From NCBI GenBank assembly GCA_964541375.1, contig CAZIPT010000031.1, positions 1 to 21,449 of the forward strand: a stretch of DNA of 21,449 bases. Reading direction: 5' to 3'. Of this stretch, positions 15,901 to 21,449 are shown piece by piece (position 1 is the stretch's first letter; every line of letters starts with the position of its first letter). The translations under genes were made by a program, and so were the position numbers. A model generated the notes under the pieces. The model saw only the letters and a list, made by a program, of their open reading frames with translations, was not told the origin of the DNA and did no database searches. Source of the stretch: JBAXEO01 sp964541375 (GTDB taxonomy: Bacteria > Actinomycetota > Coriobacteriia > Anaerosomatales > JAAXUF01).

Positions 15901-16399
15901 CGCCGGGCGCGAAGGTGCTCGCGTAGCGCTCGGCCCACATCCGGGCTTCCTCCGGCTGACCGCGCTCGATGGACTTCGACAGAATACCGCTCATGCACGC
16001 CGAAGTGCCGATAAGTCCTTCCGCGTAGCGCTCGAGCAGTTCCATGTCGACCTGCGGCTTATAGTAGAAACCGTCTACCGCCGCGTCCGAGACGAGCGCC
16101 ATGAGGTTGCGGTATCCCTCGGTGGTCTTTGCAAGCAGGAGGAGGTGGAAGAGGTTGGGCTTTCCGTCTCGCTTGCCGCGCGTGTCTGGCGTGAAGTAGA
16201 CCTCGCAACCGATGACCGGCTTGATTCCCGCCTTGCGGGCCGTGCTGTAGAAATCAACGGCACCGTACATGTAGCCGTGGTCGGTGATCGCAAGCGCCGG
16301 CATCTCGAACTCGACAGCCTGCTTCACCAGATGCTTCACCCGGGCAGCGCCATCGAGCATGGAGTACTCGGAGTGAGTGTGCAGATGCACAAAGGACAT
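12953..16399 (-). CDS. dnaE: DNA polymerase III alpha subunit
   Basis: This 1148-residue replicative polymerase is complete. The N-terminal PHP domain (about 1-280) keeps metal-binding residues: HLHTHSEYS (5-13), TDHG (39-42), GCEVYF (64-69) and ATNDIHY (205-211), so a metal-dependent proofreading PHP is plausible, unlike the degenerate domain of E. coli. The palm has PDIDMDFDDERR with D401 and D403 at the same numbers as the E. coli catalytic aspartates, preceded by the GPGRGSAAGS loop (359-368). The C-terminal part contains helix-hairpin-helix-like and OB-fold regions. It is the DnaE1 class, not PolC. It starts 12 bases after the yerC stop, so the two are probably co-transcribed. Confidence 0.98.
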   Translation of the reverse strand: MSFVHLHTHSEYSMLDGAARVKHLVKQAVEFEMPALAITDHGYMYGAVDFYSTARKAGIKPVIGCEVYFTPDTRGKRDGKPNLFHLLLLAKTTEGYRNLMALVSDAAVDGFYYKPQVDMELLERYAEGLIGTSACMSGILSKSIERGQPEEARMWAERYASTFAPGDFYVELQEQGIVADNGVSQTQINRELAGIASDLGLPTVATNDIHYLTREDAKTQDLLLCIGTGSTIDQVGRMKFSCDEFYMKSAEEMNESIGRDYPEAIANTLAIAEKCNVEIETDRIILPVFEVPELHTTESYLRERCVEGLKVRYGDPIPQEAMDRLDTELAVVGPKGIAAYFLIVEDFTHWAKAQNIGVGPGRGSAAGSIIAYSLGITALDPISNGLLFERFLNPERTEMPDIDMDFDDERRLEVIEYVREKYGADKVAQIITFNKMKARAAVRDAGRVMGYPYGVPDKISKMIGAELDATIASSLKASTEFTAEYGSNPDTKRIVDAASAIEGMTRGEGVHAAGVVICRDPLHFHVPVKYDTKGGAVITQYDGPTVALMGLLKMDFLGLRTLTVIAKAVENVERLHGIHLVPDDFPLDDAETFALLQRADTVGVFQVESAGMRQLLKRMQPETFGDIVAILALYRPGPLKSGMVDDFVDRKRGKKAVTYYDDRLKPILEETYGAIVYQEQVMRISMEMSGFSAAKADKLRKAMGKKKLKELEPLKAAWVEGAVERGYDPKLPGRMWEDIEKFAEYAFNKSHSAAYGVITMQTAYLKAHYPIEYMAAVLTSYSGKTDKIVHYVAECNRAGYTVLPPDVNSSGKDFTPVPGEGIRFGLEGIRGVGAGVVDLIVTARNCGGRFTSLQDFCARVDVRQVNKKTIEALIKAGAFDSTGYTRKHLVTMMDGCVDSAAKRARDVDTGQVSMFDLCAEESGGFSVEIPAPDGDEWDKRMKLAYEKEMLGIYVSDHPLKDIADEIRRAADYSLGDVEVLKDGTTGWFAGMLSAVALKPTKKGPMMAIVTLEDLDGSIEAVLFPQTLEKCRDVVKVDAVVRLKAKLEDSDRGKKLIVSEFEPFDGAAFGKAPEKLTIRTDAGVLVNGRRERLVRILQHYPGRDYIELQLLDEDGNTIVARMPQTVNLEANGLHAELIELFGGESLIEN

Positions 16400-16411
16400 G
16401 CGCGGCGCCCC

Positions 16412-16726
16412 CTACTCGGCAGGGGCAGGAGAGCCTGCTCCGCCGAGCCTGCCGAGAACACGCGCATAGCCGTCGGCGCCGTAGTGGAGCGACTTGCTCA
16501 CACGCGAGATGGTGGTGGCCGAGGCGCCCGTTGTCTCCTGGATTGCGGTGTAGTGCTCGCCAGCGTCGAGCATGCGGGCGACCTCGAGGCGCTGTGCCAT
16601 GTCCTGAATCTCGCGAATGGTGCAGAGGTCCGTGAGCAACGCATAGCCCTCATCGGCGTCCTCCAACAAGAGAAACGCTTTGATGAGCTCATCAACTTCG
16701 CGCGTGCGAACGCGATCGTCAGCCAT
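16412..16726 (-). CDS. yerC: YerC/TrpR-like transcriptional regulator
   Basis: A 104-residue all-helical DNA-binding protein of the YerC/YecD branch of the TrpR superfamily. The conserved core LLTDLCTIREIQDMAQRLEV (30-49) leads into a helix-turn-helix at about 58-80 (YTAIQETTGASATTISRVSK). ATG at 16726 is preferred over an upstream in-frame GTG because it gives the usual 104-residue length and has a G-rich ribosome site nine bases before. Some comparative work has proposed YerC-type proteins as repressors of histidine biosynthesis (HisR); here it sits upstream of dnaE and the his operon. The ligand and target are not shown by the sequence. Confidence 0.93.
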   Translation of the reverse strand: MADDRVRTREVDELIKAFLLLEDADEGYALLTDLCTIREIQDMAQRLEVARMLDAGEHYTAIQETTGASATTISRVSKSLHYGADGYARVLGRLGGAGSPAPAE

Positions 16727-16757
16727 ACGTGAGGGCCCCCCAAGACACGACGTGAAA

Positions 16758-16785
16758 ACCACAAGATATCGTGGTCAGAATAGCA
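16758..16785 (-). promoter_or_regulatory. Extended -10 promoter of yerC with adjacent short dyad
   Basis: TGCTATTCT on the minus strand (16785-16777) matches an extended -10 element; no good -35 is seen. Just downstream, ACCAC (16758-16762) and GTGGT (16771-16775) form an inverted repeat around a GATATC-containing centre, in the position of a start-site operator. Its sequence is not like the his dyad. Confidence 0.4.
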
Positions 16786-16858
16786 CGCAGGAACCACATA
16801 GAGGGCCTGTGGATAGCCGAACGGTTGTTCGTCGGCGACAAGCGGCGGGGCCAGAAGA

Positions 16859-18109
16859 CTATGTGAGCGGGCTGATCGGATCGTCGCTCGACAGGGCCTC
16901 GTCAAGCCTCACGGAGCGGGCATTTCTGCGCCCGCGGTCGAGTCTGGCGGCATACGGAATCGTGGCCAGCGCCACGATTCCAGCCAGCACGGCACCGGCG
17001 ATCATCACAGGCTGCACGCCGAAGGCGGCGGCCAGCCCTGGCGCCAGCGCCAGCGGAACGATCTCGCCCGCGCTACGGTGCACCTGCGCGGTGCCCATGA
17101 CCCGGCCGACATACTCCGGCGGAGCGTCAGTCTGCATGAGCGTCCTGAGAAGCGGTTCGGTGGCTCCGATGACGGCACCCCAGAACAGTGCGCCTGCGGC
17201 GATGATACGAAGGTCGGGGGTGCCCACATACAGTGCCGCGCCGGCACCCATCATGGCGGCACCGATCGCAAGCCCGCGCGCGCTTGTCGCCCTCGCTGGC
17301 AGCCTGGTGAGCAGGAAGGCTCCCAGGCCGATGCCCAGACCGAAGATCGAGTTCATGTACCCGATCGTCTCGATGCCGGTCTTGACCACGTCGCGATAGA
17401 AGAGCGGTTCCAACGCCCCAAAGGCACCGAAGCTGAACCACATCAGCGTTCCCATGAGCACGTAGTAGCGCACGCTCGGCATTCCGTACGAGATCCTCAT
17501 CCCCTCGAGCAGGCTCTCGATGGCCTTGGGCTTGTCGGTGTGCGCAACGGGCGGCGTCGCCACACCGAGCACCAGAAGCGCGCCCAGCGTGGTGCACGCG
17601 GCATCCACGTAGAAGACCGCGTCGAGTGAGAACGTCGTCGCGACGATCGCACCGAGCGCCGGGCCCAGCACGAAGGCAAGCGCCCCTGCACCCTCGATCA
17701 GTGCGTTGATGCCCTCGATACCGGCGTCCTCATCGGCAAGAAACGGCGCGAACGAGCTGGTAGCGGTCATGATCGGCGCAGTCGCCAGACCGAGAAGGGC
17801 ACACATGCCGAGAAGCCCGCCGAGCGAGCTCACGAAGGTGATGCCGATGACAACGGGAACGTAGACGAACTGCGAGCCGACCAGTACCCGCTGCGGGCCG
17901 AATCGGTCAACCAGGGTTCCTGCCAACAGCGCACCGATCATGGATGACACGGCCAGAACGGCCATCAAGGCGGCTATCTGGCCCGGGGTCGCTCGGAAAG
18001 TGTAGGCCGCCATGCCCCAGACGCCGATGAAGAACGCCGCCTCCCCGCCCATGCGGGCGATGAGACGCGCCAGAGTGACGCGCGCTATGGCGGGATTGCG
18101 CAAGAGCAT
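16859..18109 (-). CDS. Major facilitator superfamily transporter
   Basis: A 416-residue integral membrane protein with about 12 hydrophobic segments. The loop after the second helix reads GTLVDRFGPQRVL (64-76), the MFS motif A (GxLaDrfGrrrvl). The overall pattern resembles the EntS-like MFS_3 group, whose members export siderophores, macrolides or other small molecules; the substrate cannot be assigned. Residues after about 395 form a charged cytoplasmic tail. It starts 45 bases after the FAH-family gene and may be in its transcript. The ribosome site (GGAAG, about 10 bases upstream) is weak. Confidence 0.85.
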   Translation of the reverse strand: MLLRNPAIARVTLARLIARMGGEAAFFIGVWGMAAYTFRATPGQIAALMAVLAVSSMIGALLAGTLVDRFGPQRVLVGSQFVYVPVVIGITFVSSLGGLLGMCALLGLATAPIMTATSSFAPFLADEDAGIEGINALIEGAGALAFVLGPALGAIVATTFSLDAVFYVDAACTTLGALLVLGVATPPVAHTDKPKAIESLLEGMRISYGMPSVRYYVLMGTLMWFSFGAFGALEPLFYRDVVKTGIETIGYMNSIFGLGIGLGAFLLTRLPARATSARGLAIGAAMMGAGAALYVGTPDLRIIAAGALFWGAVIGATEPLLRTLMQTDAPPEYVGRVMGTAQVHRSAGEIVPLALAPGLAAAFGVQPVMIAGAVLAGIVALATIPYAARLDRGRRNARSVRLDEALSSDDPISPLT

Positions 18110-18154
18110 GGCGGGACGGCTTCCGGGCTCGAAACGGGCGGGGTGAGAACCAGT

Positions 18155-18934
18155 CTACAGCGCGAGGCTTCCAGCGTCGCCGCTGCGGACGACTTCGTTC
18201 TCAAGCGATCCAACGCCCTCGATACGGACCTCGACCCGGTCGCCCACTTCAAGCGGGCCGATGCCACCGGGCGTGCCGGTGAGCACCACGTCGCCAGGAA
18301 CGAGCGTCATGACGCTGCTGACGAAGCTGACCAGCGTGTAGGGGTCGAACAACATGTCACTGGTGTGTGCCCGCTGACGAACATCGCCGTTCACCCGGGT
18401 CTCGATGAGCAAGTCACTCGGGTCCACGTCGGTCGCGACCCATGGACCCAGCGGGCAAAAGCCGTCGAATCCCTTCGCTCGGGACCACTGGCCATCGATC
18501 CTTTGCAGGTCGCGGGCGGTCACGTCGTTCCCGCACACGAATCCGAGAACGCTCTCCACGGCCTGGGCCGGTGAAGCCTGGTGGGTGCGCCGCCCGATCA
18601 CCACTCCCAGTTCGCCTTCGTAGTCAACGCGCCCGACACCCTCGGGGATCGGGATCCGCTGCCCCGGGCCGATGACCGCGGTGGATGGCTTGATGAAGAT
18701 CACCGGCTCCAGCGGGGTCTCGTGGCCCATCTCGGCGATGTGGTTCTTGTAGTTCAGACCGACGCAGACAACCTTAGTAGGAGTCACGGGGCACAGTAGG
18801 TGTGCGTGAGCGAGGGGAACGACGCCCTCGGGCTCCCACTCAGCGAAGGGTTCGTCGCTGATCAGTGTTATCGACAGGTCGTCTGCGAGTCCGTATCGGC
18901 AGTCACCGTCGTGGAGCAGACGAACCACCCGCAT
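18155..18934 (-). CDS. Fumarylacetoacetate hydrolase family protein
   Basis: A 259-residue member of the FAH superfamily, which hydrolyses, decarboxylates or tautomerises 2-oxo acids with a bound magnesium ion. VCVGLNYKNHIAEMG (56-70) and the metal ligands E106 and E108 in DYEGELG and D137 in GNDVTARDLQ are present, as is LTGTPGGIGP near the end. I chose ATG at 18934 because GGGAG lies six bases upstream and the family usually begins like MRVVRL; an in-frame GTG 17 codons earlier has no comparable site. Possible activities include acylpyruvate hydrolase, oxaloacetate decarboxylase or tautomerase, or hydroxyhepta-diene-dioate isomerase; the sequence alone does not separate them. Its position after cimA suggests 2-oxo-acid metabolism, as inference. 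Confidence 0.88.
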   Translation of the reverse strand: MRVVRLLHDGDCRYGLADDLSITLISDEPFAEWEPEGVVPLAHAHLLCPVTPTKVVCVGLNYKNHIAEMGHETPLEPVIFIKPSTAVIGPGQRIPIPEGVGRVDYEGELGVVIGRRTHQASPAQAVESVLGFVCGNDVTARDLQRIDGQWSRAKGFDGFCPLGPWVATDVDPSDLLIETRVNGDVRQRAHTSDMLFDPYTLVSFVSSVMTLVPGDVVLTGTPGGIGPLEVGDRVEVRIEGVGSLENEVVRSGDAGSLAL

Positions 18935-19063
18935 ACCGCGCTCCCGTATCCATTCGATCCGGTCTTGTCGCGGACTTGTTTCCACTGGTGAGGGGTCATC
19001 TCCTGCGCGGTATCGGTGAACGGCACTGATGAGGGGGGCAACGGTGCGGAATACGCCGCCGGA

Positions 19064-20635
<1,572 letters not shown>

Positions 20636-20673
20636 GGGTGGCCTCCGAGTCCTGTGCAGCCTGCGAAGTGCTC

Positions 20674-20679
20674 ATTGTA
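20674..20679 (-). promoter_or_regulatory. Possible -10 element for cimA
   Basis: TACAAT on the minus strand lies 38 bases upstream of the cimA start, a suitable distance, within the 147-bp intergenic space. No convincing -35 is found at the right spacing. Confidence 0.3.
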
Positions 20680-20761
20680 CGGCAAGGAGCCCAAGCGACG
20701 CGGCATGAAGGCAGCCGCGGCTGACTGCGCAAGGTCGCACGCACAGGTCCTCCCCGTCCGC

Positions 20762-20778
20762 AGCGTCCGCCGGACGCT
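20762..20778 (-). terminator. Hairpin after the small lipoprotein gene
   Basis: AGCGTCC and GGACGCT form a 7-bp stem with a 3-base loop, starting five bases after the stop of the upstream gene. No T-run follows on the minus strand, so any terminator role is uncertain. Confidence 0.3.
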
Positions 20779-20782
20779 CTGG

Positions 20783-21268
20783 CTACGGTGGCTTTGGAGC
20801 GCTCGAGTCGTTGGACCGACGAGTGTCGGACTCTGTCGTGTCCGTGTCGACAGCATCAATGATCACCCATCGGCCATCCCGGAGTTTGGTCTTGAACGTC
20901 GTCTCGGCCGCCCAGGCTTCGAACTTCGCGTTGCGCCGCCAACGGACGACAACGTCTGCGGTACTGGTCGTCTGAGCGCTCACGGAGAGCCGCTCCCAAT
21001 CCGGAATCGGGGAACCCTCCGTCGCGGAAGCCTCCGTCGACACGCCCGCTTCCTCGGCAAGCAGCTGGGCTATACCCACCTCCTCGAAGTACTGCGCATA
21101 CGCCGAAGCGTCTTTCGAGCGCTCCCTTCTGAGCACGAGGACGTTCTCGACCGCTTGCGCGGGCGCAGTGAGCGGTGGGTTTCCACGGCGATACACACAC
21201 GCCCCTGCGGCCACGGCGACAAACAGGGCGAGTGCGACAGCGGCTCCGATACGCATAGATGGAATCAT
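20783..21268 (-). CDS. Small putative lipoprotein of unknown function
   Basis: From ATG at 21268 the protein has 161 residues; a second ATG at 21256 is equally possible, and neither has a clear ribosome site. The N-terminus MRIGAAVALALFVAVAAGAC is a hydrophobic signal ending in a lipobox-like AGAC, so membrane anchoring on the outer face is likely. The rest has no cysteine or catalytic motif that I recognise. The last third, WRRNAKFEAWAAETTFKTK followed by RDGRWVIIDAVD, resembles the closing beta strands of NTF2/SnoaL-like domains found in small secreted proteins; this is a weak impression. It precedes cimA by about 150 bases. Confidence 0.65.
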   Translation of the reverse strand: MIPSMRIGAAVALALFVAVAAGACVYRRGNPPLTAPAQAVENVLVLRRERSKDASAYAQYFEEVGIAQLLAEEAGVSTEASATEGSPIPDWERLSVSAQTTSTADVVVRWRRNAKFEAWAAETTFKTKLRDGRWVIIDAVDTDTTESDTRRSNDSSAPKPP

Positions 21269-21402
21269 CCGGCGTCGATGACCACTCAATCCTGCTCCCC
21301 GCATCCACGCGCTCCTCGCCCCGTCGTCGTGCGACGTACCAGAGACGTCCAGCACGTGATTGTACTCGCCGGGAGGCTCCCGTTGGGCATCGCAGGCGCA
21401 GA

Positions 21403-21449
21403 CTACTTGGGCAGCGCGCCCGAAGTCGCCTCCACCGAATGCACCACCC
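21403..21449 (-). CDS. Possible 3' end of an upstream gene (partial)
   Basis: The minus strand reads VVHSVEATSGALPK followed by TAG at 21405-21403, entering from the window edge. Fourteen open codons are too few to prove coding, and the family is not recognisable. A small CGGGA/TCCCG hairpin follows at about 21370-21383. The 21269-21402 interval otherwise shows nothing I can name. Confidence 0.25.
   Translation of the reverse strand, partial: VVHSVEATSGALPK

Overview
The window is GC-rich bacterial DNA whose gene families point to a deep-branching Actinomycetota of the Coriobacteriia type, or a GC-rich relative of the Firmicutes. The indicators are a short-form HisG with a separate HisZ, a T-box leader on trpE, a YerC/TrpR-like regulator next to dnaE, and isoleucine synthesis from citramalate. 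This taxonomic guess is inference. The 10-N run at 7887-7896 shows that the sequence is a scaffold, probably a draft or metagenome assembly.

Nearly all genes lie on the minus strand, so they are described from high to low coordinates. At the top are a possible 3' gene end (21403-21449), a small putative lipoprotein (20783-21268), citramalate synthase cimA (19064-20635), a fumarylacetoacetate-hydrolase-family enzyme (18155-18934) and an MFS transporter (16859-18109). Next come yerC (16412-16726) and dnaE (12953-16399).

A histidine operon starts from a promoter embedded in a perfect 30-bp inverted repeat (12906-12935). Its order is hisZ-hisG-hisD-hisC-hisB-hisH-hisA-hisF-(M48-like pseudopeptidase)-hisI-hisE, tightly packed and with several overlapping start/stop pairs. 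It covers every step except histidinol-phosphate phosphatase. A lipoprotein polysaccharide deacetylase (2231-3469) follows and may be the last gene of the transcript.

At the low end, trpE (1-557, cut by the window edge) is preceded by a class I T-box leader with a UGG (Trp) specifier, so its expression is predicted to respond to uncharged tRNA-Trp. Between trpE and the his region, on the plus strand, are a secreted M28 aminopeptidase (1003-1905) and a 44-residue protein with two CxxCxG knuckles (2034-2168).

The points most worth a second look are: (1) the gene between hisF and hisI, which keeps the M48 peptidase layout but has HExxH replaced by MLVGR and carries a C-terminal zinc ribbon; (2) the hisH locus, which has two different N-termini, an assembly gap, three tandem palindromes and a one-base frameshift; (3) the dyad over the his promoter, with the TrpR-like regulator YerC encoded about 3.5 kb upstream as an obvious candidate ligand; and (4) the very small zinc-knuckle protein.
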